From NCBI RefSeq assembly GCF_004295665.1, contig NZ_CP034759.1:1302001-1366000 (forward strand): DNA of 64,000 nucleotides. The letters are read 5' to 3'. Below the pieces are notes generated by a model. The model saw only the letters and a list, made by a program, of their open reading frames with translations. It had not been told where the DNA came from and did no database searches. The translations under genes and the position numbers were made by a program. Shown here piece after piece: positions 26,113 to 35,840 of this stretch (positions are counted from its first letter, which is position 1; the number at the start of each line of letters is the position of its first letter). This DNA comes from Litorilituus sediminis (GTDB lineage Bacteria; Pseudomonadota; Gammaproteobacteria; Enterobacterales; Alteromonadaceae).

Positions 26113-28170
26113 TTATTTAATTACGATTGGGGCACTATATAGCTCAGCCATCGCTTCACTAAATTCATCAACTTGTATAGAATCTCTCACTATTTTAGTC
26201 GTGATTAACATAACCAGCTCTGTTCGAGCAAAGGTATCAGTCTTACTTGAAAATAAATTCCCAACTATTGGTAATGTACCTAAAACAGGCACACCATTCT
26301 CAATTTCATTTTTATTCTCTTGAATTAAGCCACCTAGCGCAACTGTTTGGCCATTTCTAGCAATAATCTCTGTTGAAATCGAACGATTAGTAATAGTAGG
26401 CGTTTCAACTTGAGTATTTGTACTTGCCTTACTACTACTGACAGACATAGATACAGATAATGAGATTACGCCATTTGAGTTAATCGTTGGAGTTAAAGAA
26501 ACATTAACACCCGTTGACCTGTATTGTACCGAGTTTGATACCGAACCCGTATTACCTGTGTCTTCAACAACTTGAGTAATAATAGGAATTTGATCACCAG
26601 ATGAAATTGATGCGGACTCGCCGTCTCGAACAATCAAATAAGGTCTCGATATCACTCGAGCATCATCTTGCTCGTCACTCCAATTTAAATTAGCTTGCCA
26701 ATCCCCTGAGCTAAACACGGCGCCGATAGAACCAGAGCTTAAAAAATCAATTTTTGCGATATTTGGCTTAGTCTTTGAGTTATCATATAACCAATCAACA
26801 CCAGATTTCATATCATCTTTTAACGTGACCTCTAAAATAGTAACGTCTAAAATCACTTGCCCAGGTAATACATCAATTTTTTCTAGCAAAGTTAAGATTT
26901 TCTTATACTCAATTGGTGTTGTATTAAAAATTAAGGCATTTTGTTGCTTATCTAAACTAAATTGAACTTGCCCCTGCATTCCAGAGGCAGATTGCCTATT
27001 CTGTGTATCTGCGGGGGTATTACTCTGTTCAGACTTGCTTGCTGACGAAGCTCTATTCCCACGCAATAAATCCCGCAAGGACTTTTGCATCTCTTCCGCT
27101 TTAGCATATTTAGGCTTATAAACAAAATACTGGTTTTGATCTCCCGCCAAAGGCACATCTAGCTTTCTTGCCCAATAATTAATACGTTCAACTACGGCTT
27201 CACTAGCAGAATAGGCTACAAAAGAATTAATTCTAGGCATAGGTACAAATGAAATATCACCATTGCTACTGACTTCAAATCCATCTTCCTCCAACAAGTC
27301 GGTGATTTGTTCAATCGCTTCTTCAGGGGTTATATGAGCAAATTCAAACAAGCGTATTTTTCTACCATAGGCTCTTGGTACATCTAGCATATGAATTATC
27401 TTCAAAGCCCGTAAAATTTCGTCTCGTTCACCTTCAAGTAAAATAATTTTTTGGTTAGAATTAACAGTTACCTGTGCCGTAGATAACTTCTTCATTATAC
27501 TGGTAATATTACGACTTTCGCTATATGTGTACGGTACTATATGAGTGATTTCGCCTGAGATATCAGGCACATCAGCTTCTTCTCTGCCAATACCTATAGC
27601 AATATTATTCTTTTCGTTCGTTTTACTAGATTTTGCTAGATATAAAATATTGCCTTTTCTGTATGACAATACATTATTTTGATTTAATGTCTCTAATACT
27701 GAGGTATAAAACGCCACTCTCTCTATTGGTGTTGCAATATTTAATGTTAATTTAATTTTAGATGCGGCTAATTCAGGCGCTAATACATAATTGATATTTA
27801 AAAGCTCATTAAACACCTTATGTGAAAATTCACGAATACTGAGCTGATCAGCCACAAAAGTGATTGGCGCACCTTCCAAATTTAAATCTTGTTTTGCCTT
27901 ATCCAAAACCTTGTTAATACCACCTAAATCAGGAATTTCTGAAACAGTATACTCCCCAACTACTTCTTTCTCACTTTCCTCATCGCCTTGCATTTTAGAC
28001 TCATCAACACTAACGTTATCACGCAATATGGATGGCTTCACCTCAACTTGAGTATTTCTCAATCCTTTACTGGCATGCTGTTTATCTGTATCGTTTTCAG
28101 TTAACGAGCAGCTGGTAAGAGAAACAGCAAACAAAGCAATAAATATTTTATTTTTATAACAGAATTTCAT
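26113..28170 (-). CDS. gspD: Type II secretion secretin GspD-like
   Basis: A 685-residue outer-membrane secretin. The leader ends in SLTSC, so it is predicted to be a lipoprotein, unlike classical GspD. Periplasmic N-domains (about 120-330, including AKIKLTLNIATPIERVAF and repeated KH-like modules) are followed by a Ser/Gln-rich linker (about 385-415). The secretin core contains VILDVTILEVTL and the final VPVLGTLPIVGNLFSS with LVMLITTKIVRD. It forms the outer-membrane channel. Last gene of the secretion operon, 2 bp after the GspC-like gene. MshL-type pilus secretins are related, but the gene set is of type II form. Confidence 0.9.
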   Translation of the reverse strand: MKFCYKNKIFIALFAVSLTSCSLTENDTDKQHASKGLRNTQVEVKPSILRDNVSVDESKMQGDEESEKEVVGEYTVSEIPDLGGINKVLDKAKQDLNLEGAPITFVADQLSIREFSHKVFNELLNINYVLAPELAASKIKLTLNIATPIERVAFYTSVLETLNQNNVLSYRKGNILYLAKSSKTNEKNNIAIGIGREEADVPDISGEITHIVPYTYSESRNITSIMKKLSTAQVTVNSNQKIILLEGERDEILRALKIIHMLDVPRAYGRKIRLFEFAHITPEEAIEQITDLLEEDGFEVSSNGDISFVPMPRINSFVAYSASEAVVERINYWARKLDVPLAGDQNQYFVYKPKYAKAEEMQKSLRDLLRGNRASSASKSEQSNTPADTQNRQSASGMQGQVQFSLDKQQNALIFNTTPIEYKKILTLLEKIDVLPGQVILDVTILEVTLKDDMKSGVDWLYDNSKTKPNIAKIDFLSSGSIGAVFSSGDWQANLNWSDEQDDARVISRPYLIVRDGESASISSGDQIPIITQVVEDTGNTGSVSNSVQYRSTGVNVSLTPTINSNGVISLSVSMSVSSSKASTNTQVETPTITNRSISTEIIARNGQTVALGGLIQENKNEIENGVPVLGTLPIVGNLFSSKTDTFARTELVMLITTKIVRDSIQVDEFSEAMAELYSAPIVIK

Positions 28171-28172
28171 GA

Positions 28173-28655
28173 TTACTCAGTTTTTTCCTTTGGTGAATCT
28201 AATACAGAAATAATAATTGACTCAAACACCTTTAATGTTATTTCTTCTTCGCCATTATCAAATACAATAAAACTCGGGTTAATTTCAGTTAAACGATATT
28301 TATAGATGCTATCACCTAACTGCATATCAACTTCCTCTTTTTTTTCATTGACTAACTTATTTAACCTTACTTTTTGCTGGTCTTTAGAGGTATAAATAAC
28401 TACAACTTCAAGTGAAATGTCAACTTCTTTACTAATTTCAACCTCTTCGTCGAGTGTTTCTTCTTCGTAGTCAACACCAAGCAACAGAGAAAGCTTTCTT
28501 ATATCAACATCTTTAGGTGTATCACTACTGCCAACTTGAGTAACAACTTCATCTGGCTTTTCTATGCTTACCTTTGACGTTGGAATAAAAACAATGCTAA
28601 AAAAAATCCAAAGTAAAAGTAATACCAAAGCACAATAGGCAACTATATTTCTCAT
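28173..28655 (-). CDS. GspC-like inner-membrane HR-domain protein
   Basis: A 160-residue protein with one N-terminal transmembrane helix (about 5-27), an acidic linker rich in Glu, and a C-terminal domain (about 85-150; LGDSIYKYRLTEINPSFIVF) like the GspC/PilP homology region that contacts the secretin. There is no PDZ or coiled-coil domain after it. It overlaps the GspM-like gene by 4 bases (ATGA) and lies directly before gspD, the place where gspC usually stands. The identity is inferred from layout and position. Confidence 0.68.
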   Translation of the reverse strand: MRNIVAYCALVLLLLWIFFSIVFIPTSKVSIEKPDEVVTQVGSSDTPKDVDIRKLSLLLGVDYEEETLDEEVEISKEVDISLEVVVIYTSKDQQKVRLNKLVNEKKEEVDMQLGDSIYKYRLTEINPSFIVFDNGEEEITLKVFESIIISVLDSPKEKTE

Positions 28656-29197
28656 GAGCGCTTAAAAACCTTAACAAATTCTATATCAGCCACGACTTTT
28701 CCTTTCGTTGCGGGATTTCTAGTTAATCTAAGCTGCCTTACTCTATTCCCTACAGATTCATTCTCAAGCTTGTCCAAAAAATGTAGCACTTGGCTATATT
28801 TACCCCTGATGTTGACCTTACCTACAAACACGGCAAATTCACTATTGATTTCAACTTCTCTACGAGGTGACTTATTATTTACCACAAAGTCATAATTGGC
28901 TAAGTGGCTATCTAACTCCTGAAGCCAAACCACTGCCGAATCTTGATTCTTCTTAACTATGACATAATCTTTAATTTGTTCACTAAAGCCAGAAGTTAAA
29001 GCTTCTCTTTGCTCTTCTAGTACTTTCGCTTTAGCTATTAATCTCTCCTGCTTTTCTAGTTTTTCTTGTGCAGATATGATACTAGTCTGGGTATCACTAA
29101 CCCAATCAAACCAAGGAAATACTATATATTCGGCACATAAAAGAACAACGATAGCAAGTAAACCCACTGACTTTAAATTCCAAGTGAACTGATTCAC
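28652..29197 (-). CDS. GspM-like secretion protein
   Basis: A 181-residue bitopic protein: transmembrane segment near residues 10-30, a coiled-coil stretch (AQEKLEKQERLIAKAKVLEE), then a small ferredoxin-like domain. This is the plan of GspM and PilO, which pair with GspL and PilN in the inner-membrane platform. It overlaps both neighbours by 4 bases (ATGA). Sequence is weakly conserved, so the call depends on order and topology. Confidence 0.72.
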   Translation of the reverse strand: MNQFTWNLKSVGLLAIVVLLCAEYIVFPWFDWVSDTQTSIISAQEKLEKQERLIAKAKVLEEQREALTSGFSEQIKDYVIVKKNQDSAVVWLQELDSHLANYDFVVNNKSPRREVEINSEFAVFVGKVNIRGKYSQVLHFLDKLENESVGNRVRQLRLTRNPATKGKVVADIEFVKVFKRS

Positions 29198-30150
29198 GAA
29201 AAGATCACCTCAATAACAAAAACTTCATCCCCAGCTCTATTTTTGGATACAGGCCTTGAAAACTTTGCCTCTTTAACTACTGATTCCTGTATTAAACGTG
29301 CCAAAATATCCGTCGCCGATTGACTCGTTGTCCCCGTTATTTTTACACCCTTGGGGTGCAAATGAACCTTATTAATTTCATATGTATAACCACTTAAATC
29401 AAGTGAGCTAAAAAGAGATAACACATTAGGGTTATCAGCAATAAACTCATCAAAATCTTTTTTTGATTGATACCTAGCCTTCACTTCACGCTGAACTTTA
29501 AGCGCATTTTCCACCGCAGACTTATTCGCCAAGGTTGCATCTTGGTAATAGCTTTGATAAAGGGATAAATACACAGATGACAATAAAACAAAGGAAACTA
29601 TACTTATGCTTGCTAATAAAAACAGCATCTTGTTAGTGAGTTTTTGAACAATTACCTTTTCATCTCTAGCTTTCTTGATAAAAAGGCCGCATAAAGAAAA
29701 AATATTCTTCATGCCAAGCTGCTCCGCTGAGATTACGCTCTCACTTGACACGCCTTCATTTAATGATAAAAGCAAACTGTTACTGCCATTGCTCTCTGGA
29801 AATATAAACTGGCATTTGGGGCGAATACTATCGATTATTTGATTAGGAATGACATAATAATGAACAATAGCACCTTGTATGGTTAAACGCTCAATTTGCC
29901 AGAATATATCACCCTCAAATGGCGCTATTTGTTTAATTTCTGCTTTAATAAGCTTAGGGAGTTCAATTAAGTTAATATTGCTGTAATCTTTCTTGGCATG
30001 CCAATAACAACTTCTGTTGACAAGACAAATATTTGCGAATTTTTTATGCTTGCTCTTATCAATAGCAACGAAGCCATTTTCTTCAGTGAAGTGATGACTA
30101 ATTGAAAAGTAGTTATTTATACTAAATAATTTATTAAAATAATTGTTCAT
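29194..30150 (-). CDS. GspL-like secretion protein
   Basis: A 318-residue protein with a cytoplasmic N-terminal part (about 1-180), one transmembrane helix near 183-206 (MLFLLASISIVSFVLLSSVY) and a periplasmic ferredoxin-like domain. That is the GspL plan, though shorter than the usual 380-400. In type II systems GspL links the ATPase GspE to the membrane. It starts within the last 17 bases of the gspK gene. The N-terminus lacks a recognisable full actin-like fold by eye. Confidence 0.72.
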   Translation of the reverse strand: MNNYFNKLFSINNYFSISHHFTEENGFVAIDKSKHKKFANICLVNRSCYWHAKKDYSNINLIELPKLIKAEIKQIAPFEGDIFWQIERLTIQGAIVHYYVIPNQIIDSIRPKCQFIFPESNGSNSLLLSLNEGVSSESVISAEQLGMKNIFSLCGLFIKKARDEKVIVQKLTNKMLFLLASISIVSFVLLSSVYLSLYQSYYQDATLANKSAVENALKVQREVKARYQSKKDFDEFIADNPNVLSLFSSLDLSGYTYEINKVHLHPKGVKITGTTSQSATDILARLIQESVVKEAKFSRPVSKNRAGDEVFVIEVIFS

Positions 30151-30988
30151 TAGTGATGAAAAAAGGCTGTAAAGTTCCTAATCCTCTTAGCAAGTGAAAT
30201 TGTTTACTTAAAAAAACACCATTATCAGAATATGACAACCTAACCAGATAACGGCCTGATGGAAAATCAACCTCACTTTCAGAGGAATTTAAAGATGATA
30301 TGTATTCTTTATTATTACTATTGCTCTCTATGCCCGCGGCCGAGTATAAGGCTTCGGGGGTAAAATGTCTATTCATATAACCACTACCATACAGTACTAG
30401 AAATGGTCGTATACTAGTATACACCTCATTATCTAAAAGATAGGCCATTTCTTCTACCGATTGAATGACAATATTTGAAGGAAAATAGGGGTATTCTTGG
30501 TAATCACCTAATTCTTTTCCTGACAATCTTGTTAGTGAATCTAAATCTTGCCAATCATTAAAGCGATCATAAAAGGCTAGCAAGCTATCATTATCAAACC
30601 CCTGTGCCACAAGTAATGCATTAAGTGATTTTTCATCCAAGGGTAATAGTGATACTAGACCAGTTACATCTTGCACTGATACTGTCACTCTATTAAATAT
30701 TGCTTTTTGACCATCAAAACTATCAACAATTGTATCAAAGGCATAACCAGGAGCACTATAATTAGGGCCAACAAAGCTTAAAGGCGTTGTCATAAAATGA
30801 TAAATAAACTCTGCTTGAGTACTTCGTAACTTAAGCTCAGCCTTACTTCTTTGCTTCACAATAGACGCTAACTTACTATCCAATTTACTTTGATGTAGCA
30901 TCAACGTCATAATAATTGACATAATAGCAGTTATCATAATAACCAATAATAAAGCAGCGCCTTGCATTTGCTTTATCTTACAGCGCAT
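30134..30988 (-). CDS. gspK: Pseudopilin GspK-like
   Basis: A 284-residue minor pseudopilin. I start it at the ATG at 30986-30988, 11 bases inside the end of gspJ, because this places a short basic leader (MRCKIKQMQG) before the hydrophobic ALLLVIMITAIMSIIM helix and AAGG lies just upstream. The large globular domain carries the GspK hallmarks LLPLDEKSLNALL, FNDWQDLDSL and YPYFPSNIVIQSVEEM. It caps the tip of the pseudopilus with GspI and GspJ. Like GspK elsewhere, it lacks the Glu at +5 of the mature helix. Confidence 0.85.
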   Translation of the reverse strand: MRCKIKQMQGAALLLVIMITAIMSIIMTLMLHQSKLDSKLASIVKQRSKAELKLRSTQAEFIYHFMTTPLSFVGPNYSAPGYAFDTIVDSFDGQKAIFNRVTVSVQDVTGLVSLLPLDEKSLNALLVAQGFDNDSLLAFYDRFNDWQDLDSLTRLSGKELGDYQEYPYFPSNIVIQSVEEMAYLLDNEVYTSIRPFLVLYGSGYMNRHFTPEALYSAAGIESNSNNKEYISSLNSSESEVDFPSGRYLVRLSYSDNGVFLSKQFHLLRGLGTLQPFFITNEQLF

Positions 30989-31661
30989 TTTTATCCGCCT
31001 TAGAATGAGGTAGCTCTTGAGGGATTTCAAATAATAGCTCTGGTGGTAATAAAGCTTCACCTCCTTCTATCATTACTTTGATATATAGAGGCAAAATAAT
31101 GGTTTTAGCACTATCATATTGCTCGCGCCACAATGGCGTAGGCTTTATCGCTATATTTAACAATTCAGAATAATAGTTATCAAGCTCAAGTACATCTTTC
31201 CATGTAAAGTAGGAAAACCTTATATTTTCAGCATTCATATACACTTGATAATCCTGACAACTAGACACCTTAAATCTATAGTTTGATAAACTAACACTCC
31301 CTAAAGGTAGTTCACAATACGCTAAGACCTTGCCAGACTCCTGTATAAAGAAGTTAGCTATTACCATAGGCTCTTTAAGGTAGCTAGGGTTACTAGTAAC
31401 AAATGAAAAAGCGCTTTCATTTCCTTTAAAAAACAATTCATTTTTCCTTGCTACACCAGAATAATAATATGGCTTCAGTCCCTTTATTGAACTATTGATA
31501 ACCTTCCTTTTTGTCAGTAAAGATAAATCATAATCAGCTTTTCCTTTGCCTCCAGTTTCATTAAAAAAGTAGCGATATGAAGATACTGCTAATGTCATCA
31601 AAACACTAAAGATAACCATAGAAACAAGGACTTCAATCAGAGTGTAACCTTTACTTTTCAT
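30978..31661 (-). CDS. gspJ: Pseudopilin GspJ-like
   Basis: A 227-residue minor pseudopilin. Starting at the ATG that overlaps the gspI stop codon (TAATG) gives the leader MKSKG, with cleavage before YTLIEVLVSMV and the usual Glu at +5. An upstream in-frame ATG would add five residues. Length and place between I and K fit GspJ. It is processed by a prepilin peptidase that is not encoded in this window. Confidence 0.82.
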   Translation of the reverse strand: MKSKGYTLIEVLVSMVIFSVLMTLAVSSYRYFFNETGGKGKADYDLSLLTKRKVINSSIKGLKPYYYSGVARKNELFFKGNESAFSFVTSNPSYLKEPMVIANFFIQESGKVLAYCELPLGSVSLSNYRFKVSSCQDYQVYMNAENIRFSYFTWKDVLELDNYYSELLNIAIKPTPLWREQYDSAKTIILPLYIKVMIEGGEALLPPELLFEIPQELPHSKADKNAL

Positions 31662-32071
31662 TAAGGCATTTCCCAAATTAACTCAGAATACTCTAAAACT
31701 ATATCTTTAGTATCTGCACTACCTATAGTCACCCTATAGAGCAATAATAAATCCTGATTATGAGCTCCCTCTGACTCATCTAATACTCTTCTGGGACGAG
31801 CAGACTTATCCACACTAGCTTGCCACTGATAGCTACGGTTCGCTATTTTTATTTCCCCATCTCTTATTTGTGTATACATCAAATGATATTTAACAATATC
31901 TGCCGAATACTCAGCAAGGTAAGAGGTCTCAGTAGCTCTCATCAATTTTTGTTGATTAAGTATCTTAGTTCTAGCGACAAGACTAATTGCGCTAATTGAG
32001 ATAAATAAAATAATACCAGCAATGAGCACTTCAATAAGCGTCATACCTTTTTGCTTATACGTGAAGTTCAA
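31661..32071 (-). CDS. gspI: Pseudopilin GspI-like
   Basis: A 136-residue minor pseudopilin. The leader MNFTYKQKG is followed by MTLIEVLIAGIILF with Glu at +5. It overlaps gspH by 17 bases. Together with J and K it would form the pseudopilus tip. Assignment to I rather than V-type pilin is from order and length. Confidence 0.82.
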   Translation of the reverse strand: MNFTYKQKGMTLIEVLIAGIILFISISAISLVARTKILNQQKLMRATETSYLAEYSADIVKYHLMYTQIRDGEIKIANRSYQWQASVDKSARPRRVLDESEGAHNQDLLLLYRVTIGSADTKDIVLEYSELIWEMP

Positions 32072-32444
32072 CTTGCATCTCTTGTTTATTTTTAATAAGT
32101 GCTAATGTCAATTTCGTAATGTTGCCCCGTTTTTCAAAGTGCACTATACGCGGAGCAAAAGTGAATGTATCAAACTGAATAGTTCTTAGAATTTCACCAT
32201 CCGCTTTTCTTGTAACATTTAGCTGGTTCTCATGGAAACTAACAATCAGAGCTTGGCTTTGGTAGAAGCTAAAGTGGCGACAGTAATTAACCATAGATTT
32301 TACCTTAGCTATTTCAGAACGATATCTGACCTGATCAAATTGCTGCCACATTGACGGTAAAACAATCGCTGAACTTAAGCCTATCAATACCAGCACAATG
32401 AGTAGCTCAACTAAAGTAAAGCCTTTGCTAGAACGATACATCAT
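32055..32444 (-). CDS. gspH: Pseudopilin GspH-like
   Basis: A 129-residue minor pseudopilin. The start is set at the ATG at 32442-32444; the further upstream codon in frame is only TTG. The leader (MMYRSSKG) is cut before FTLVELLIVLVLIG, Glu at +5. It overlaps the end of gspF by 17 bases. The place right after gspF and before gspI is normal for GspH. Confidence 0.82.
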   Translation of the reverse strand: MMYRSSKGFTLVELLIVLVLIGLSSAIVLPSMWQQFDQVRYRSEIAKVKSMVNYCRHFSFYQSQALIVSFHENQLNVTRKADGEILRTIQFDTFTFAPRIVHFEKRGNITKLTLALIKNKQEMQVELHV

Positions 32445-33618
32445 TGATAGAAACAATACTTAACAGCATGATAATAACAACAGAGCCAACAACACCACCC
32501 ATAATCAATATAAGTAAAGGCTCAAGCAATGCGGTAAACTTCATTAACCAGGATTCAAAGCTTTGCCTAGCACGAGCGGCAATTTCCCGAAATGAATTAG
32601 CTAATGTGCCACTTTCCTCCCCGACAGCAACAAGAGATAGCGCAACATCATCAAATAATTTAACGGGTTTTAAACTATCACTTAATTGACTTCCAGATGA
32701 TACTTGACTAGCTATCTTGGTTAACTGGCTTTTCAGCTCTATATCAATAACGGTTTCGCCTGCCAACCTTAATGCTGAAGATAAGTTCACGCCACTTTCT
32801 AATGTCAGCTGCAAAGCAGTAGCAAATCGAATTCTATCAGCCTTATTGGTTATACCTTTGATTAAGGGCAATCTAACAACAAATTTAATAAATTGCTGGC
32901 GCGTTTTATGTTGCTTAAACAAAAAAACAGCAAGCGATACTAAGAAAATAATAATAACAATGGCGTGTATTTGATAGTTTTGTACATTATGGCTTACATC
33001 TAATAAAAACTGAGTATAAGAAGGCACTTCCTCCATCGACTCAAACATACTAGACATACTAGGCACAACAAAATTAAATATCGCCCAAATTGCGCTCACA
33101 CAAACTAAAAGAATAAAGAAAGGATAACTAATCGCTTGCAACACTTTGCTGCGTAAACCAATTTGAAAACGTAAATTCTCACTTAATCGAGTAAAAACAG
33201 TCGGTAAATTACCGGTACTCTCACCTATTTTCACCATTTCACAATAAAGAGACGAAAACACCTCGTGTCGAACCTCAATCGCTTCACTGAGTGATTTTCC
33301 TTTTTTAATATCCTCTAATACACCTCGCCAAATAAGCCCCATGCCACTTTTACTATTAGTACGAGATAAAATTTCTAACGCTTTATCAACCTTCAATCCA
33401 TTATTGAGCAAAATAGCTAACTGCTCGGTTGATTGCTCAATATCAGCCAAAGATACCCTAGATGAGCCAGCACTTTCCTTTATTTCAGTTACCTTAATAA
33501 CCAAAAGATTTTTCTGCGTTAATTGTGTTTCCGCATCGGCTTTATTAACTGCACTGATCTCACCATGTTCATGCTTACCCGAGCGATCATAAGCCTTATA
33601 ACGATATAACTGACTCAA
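32428..33618 (-). CDS. gspF: Inner-membrane platform protein GspF
   Basis: A 396-residue GspF/PilC-family protein. The start YRYKAYDRSGKHEHGEI is the typical N-terminus, followed by two T2SSF domains (about 60-185 and 265-390), each with LxxGxxLxxAL-type helices, and three transmembrane segments near 165-190, 215-235 and 365-390. It overlaps gspE by 4 bases. It forms the base of the pseudopilus in the inner membrane. Confidence 0.93.
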   Translation of the reverse strand: MSQLYRYKAYDRSGKHEHGEISAVNKADAETQLTQKNLLVIKVTEIKESAGSSRVSLADIEQSTEQLAILLNNGLKVDKALEILSRTNSKSGMGLIWRGVLEDIKKGKSLSEAIEVRHEVFSSLYCEMVKIGESTGNLPTVFTRLSENLRFQIGLRSKVLQAISYPFFILLVCVSAIWAIFNFVVPSMSSMFESMEEVPSYTQFLLDVSHNVQNYQIHAIVIIIFLVSLAVFLFKQHKTRQQFIKFVVRLPLIKGITNKADRIRFATALQLTLESGVNLSSALRLAGETVIDIELKSQLTKIASQVSSGSQLSDSLKPVKLFDDVALSLVAVGEESGTLANSFREIAARARQSFESWLMKFTALLEPLLILIMGGVVGSVVIIMLLSIVSINDVSF

Positions 33619-35276
33619 CCTGCCACCCTAAGCACTTCATCAATAGAAGTAATTCCTTGTATAGCCTTTAAAAAGCCATCTTCTTTAAGTGAACGTAAAT
33701 TATTCTCTTTCATCAGGTTATATAAATTATCAAGTAACTTCTCATCTTTCGCTAAACGCTTCACCTGCCGATCACAAGGTAAATATTCTAAAAATGCTAC
33801 CCTGCCAACATAGCCTGAATGTTCACAATGGGCACAACCAACAGCAGAGTAGAGTTGAATATCATCTATATCATTACGCTTTGCCAAATCTACCAGCTCA
33901 TATTGCTCAATTAAGTGTTCTTCTTCTATCGGTTGTTTGCACTCAGAACATAAAGTTCTTGCCAAGCGTTGTGCCATAATAGACACAAGACCTGCATTGA
34001 GTAAATACTCTTCAATACCTAACTCCATTAAACGTGTATAGGCAGAAGGCGCATCATTGGTATGAACGGTACTAAACACTAAGTGACCCGTTAATGCTGA
34101 TTGCAGTGCAATTTTAGCGGTTTCATTATCCCTGATTTCACCAACCATAATTACGTCTGGATCTTGTCGTACAATACTTCGAAGACCTGCTGAAAAGTCA
34201 AAACCTATATCTGAATTGACTTGTACTTGGTTTATACCCGGCAATTGGTATTCAATAGGATCTTCAAGGGTAATTATTTTGATATCAGGCGTATTAATTT
34301 GATTTAAAAAAGAATACAACGAGGTGGTTTTACCTGAACCCGTCGGCCCCGTCATTAAAATAACACCTGAAGTGCGCTTCAAATCATTATTCACTTTTTC
34401 AATTAAATCTTCAGCATAGCCAAGCTTTTGCAAATCAAACTTCACGGCGTTTTTAATTAAGAATCGCATTACCATGCTTTCTCCTTGACCTAAAGGTAAA
34501 GAAGAACAGCGAATATCCAGATCTGTACTGCCTGCACGCATTTCAATTTTTCCATCTTGAGGGCGGCGTTTTTCGGCAATATCCATATTTGATAAGATTT
34601 TTATACGAGAAATGACTGCTAATTGTAGACTTTGCGGTATAGGATCAGCTTCTTTCAAAATGCCATCAATGCGATACCTTGCTCTAAATCTGCCATTGAT
34701 GGGTTCAATATGCAGGTCTGAGGCTCCAAGCTTTATTCCCTTGTTAATTAAGTTATTCACTAAATTCACTGTTGGAGCACCTAGTGCAAGCTCTTTAAGC
34801 ATTTCGACATTATCACCGCTAATATCGCTATGATGAGCGTCGGGTAGCATAGCTTTATATTGTTCCTGATAGAGCTCAAACTCTTTATCAGTGATACAAA
34901 CAAACGCTATATCAAAAGCAATAAAGCGAGTGTAATCTACCGCTTCGGTATAATGTGGCGAACATAGCGCAACGGTTAACTTATGGTCTTCAAAGTTAAC
35001 CGGAATCATTTGATATTTAGCTAAGAATGTAAAGTTGACTTCTTTAAGTTCAGAGAGCTGTGACATAGTTAAATTAAAATTATGTTGCCAGCGAGGCAAG
35101 CCTAATATGTCACAATATAACTGGCATAATTGCTCTTCATCTATCCAACCAGAGTGTGCTAGAATTTGTTCCAAGTGGTGACCAGAACTAGTCTGGAAAT
35201 TTTTAGCTTCTGCTAAGCGTTGCTCATCAATCAACGCTTGCTGACAGATGTACTGCTCAACTTTAGTATTCCACAT
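33615..35276 (-). CDS. gspE: Type II secretion ATPase GspE
   Basis: A 553-residue PulE/GspE ATPase. An N-terminal MshEN-like domain precedes Walker A (GPTGSGKTT), Walker B (DPDVIMVGEIRD), and a late zinc motif with two CxxC pairs (CSEC, then CAHC). I use the ATG at 35274-35276, which overlaps the end of gspG by 14 bases; a GTG 12 codons upstream is a weaker choice. It powers pseudopilus assembly. The tetracysteine motif favours type II/type IV pilus ATPases over conjugation ones. Confidence 0.94.
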   Translation of the reverse strand: MWNTKVEQYICQQALIDEQRLAEAKNFQTSSGHHLEQILAHSGWIDEEQLCQLYCDILGLPRWQHNFNLTMSQLSELKEVNFTFLAKYQMIPVNFEDHKLTVALCSPHYTEAVDYTRFIAFDIAFVCITDKEFELYQEQYKAMLPDAHHSDISGDNVEMLKELALGAPTVNLVNNLINKGIKLGASDLHIEPINGRFRARYRIDGILKEADPIPQSLQLAVISRIKILSNMDIAEKRRPQDGKIEMRAGSTDLDIRCSSLPLGQGESMVMRFLIKNAVKFDLQKLGYAEDLIEKVNNDLKRTSGVILMTGPTGSGKTTSLYSFLNQINTPDIKIITLEDPIEYQLPGINQVQVNSDIGFDFSAGLRSIVRQDPDVIMVGEIRDNETAKIALQSALTGHLVFSTVHTNDAPSAYTRLMELGIEEYLLNAGLVSIMAQRLARTLCSECKQPIEEEHLIEQYELVDLAKRNDIDDIQLYSAVGCAHCEHSGYVGRVAFLEYLPCDRQVKRLAKDEKLLDNLYNLMKENNLRSLKEDGFLKAIQGITSIDEVLRVAG

Positions 35277-35691
35277 CAGCGTCTTCGCCCTCACCACCTG
35301 GCTTCTTATCACGCCCTAAACTTTTTAACGAAAAACCTTCACCAGTATTTTCATCAGTCACTCTACTGTACTGATAGTCATGCTTCCAAGGGTCTTGTGG
35401 GATTGCTTTAGGAAAATAAGGACCATCCCATGATTCCTCATTAGAAGAAACCAATTCAGCTAAGGTTTCTGGATAATAACCAATATCTAACCGATATGAA
35501 TCTAGCGCCGTTGCTAATACTTGCATTTGCGCTTTTGCTGTACCAACTTTTGCTGAGGAGACCTTGCTAAACATCCGAGGAGCAACAATAGCCGATAATA
35601 ACCCTAAAATTACCATAACAATTAACAGTTCCACTAAGGTAAAACCTTTATTGTTATGATTAGCTTTATTCTTTAATTTTAACTGCTTCAT
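35263..35691 (-). CDS. gspG: Major pseudopilin GspG
   Basis: A 142-residue major pseudopilin. The leader (MKQLKLKNKANHNNKG) is cut before FTLVELLIVMVILGLLSAIV, Glu at +5. The C-terminal domain has LDSYRLDIGYYPETLAELV and DGPYFPKAIPQDPWKHDYQ, the GspG core, with an acidic tail (GGEGEDADVE) that fits its calcium-binding loop. This is the clearest proof that the locus is a type II system and not a type IV pilus. First gene of the eleven-gene run. Confidence 0.95.
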   Translation of the reverse strand: MKQLKLKNKANHNNKGFTLVELLIVMVILGLLSAIVAPRMFSKVSSAKVGTAKAQMQVLATALDSYRLDIGYYPETLAELVSSNEESWDGPYFPKAIPQDPWKHDYQYSRVTDENTGEGFSLKSLGRDKKPGGEGEDADVEY

Positions 35692-35784
35692 AGTAACCTT
35701 AAAAACATACTAATAAATACCAGCACTGCTTTATTCAAATGAGCGTACCAACAACCTAATAATTGCTGATCATTCTAACCAAAT

Positions 35785-35809
35785 TAAGCGCTAAAAAAAA
35801 TAGCGCTTA
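35785..35809 (-). terminator. Hairpin between the DsbA-like gene and gspG
   Basis: A 9-bp stem (35785-35793 with 35801-35809) with a 7-nt A-only loop on the plus strand, so Ts in the minus-strand RNA loop. There is no outer T-run. It may reduce read-through from the DsbA-like gene into the secretion operon without blocking it. Confidence 0.45.
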
Positions 35810-35840
35810 TGTAACTTATTATATCTACAACTATTGCTAA

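Noticed and set aside
26113..35691. MSHA-type pilus biogenesis operon
   Set aside because: The secretin resembles MshL, but the presence of a GspG with the calcium-loop type C-terminus, a GspK with its large domain, and the order H-I-J-K-L-M-C-D fit type II secretion. There is no major MSHA pilin or mshQ-like gene.
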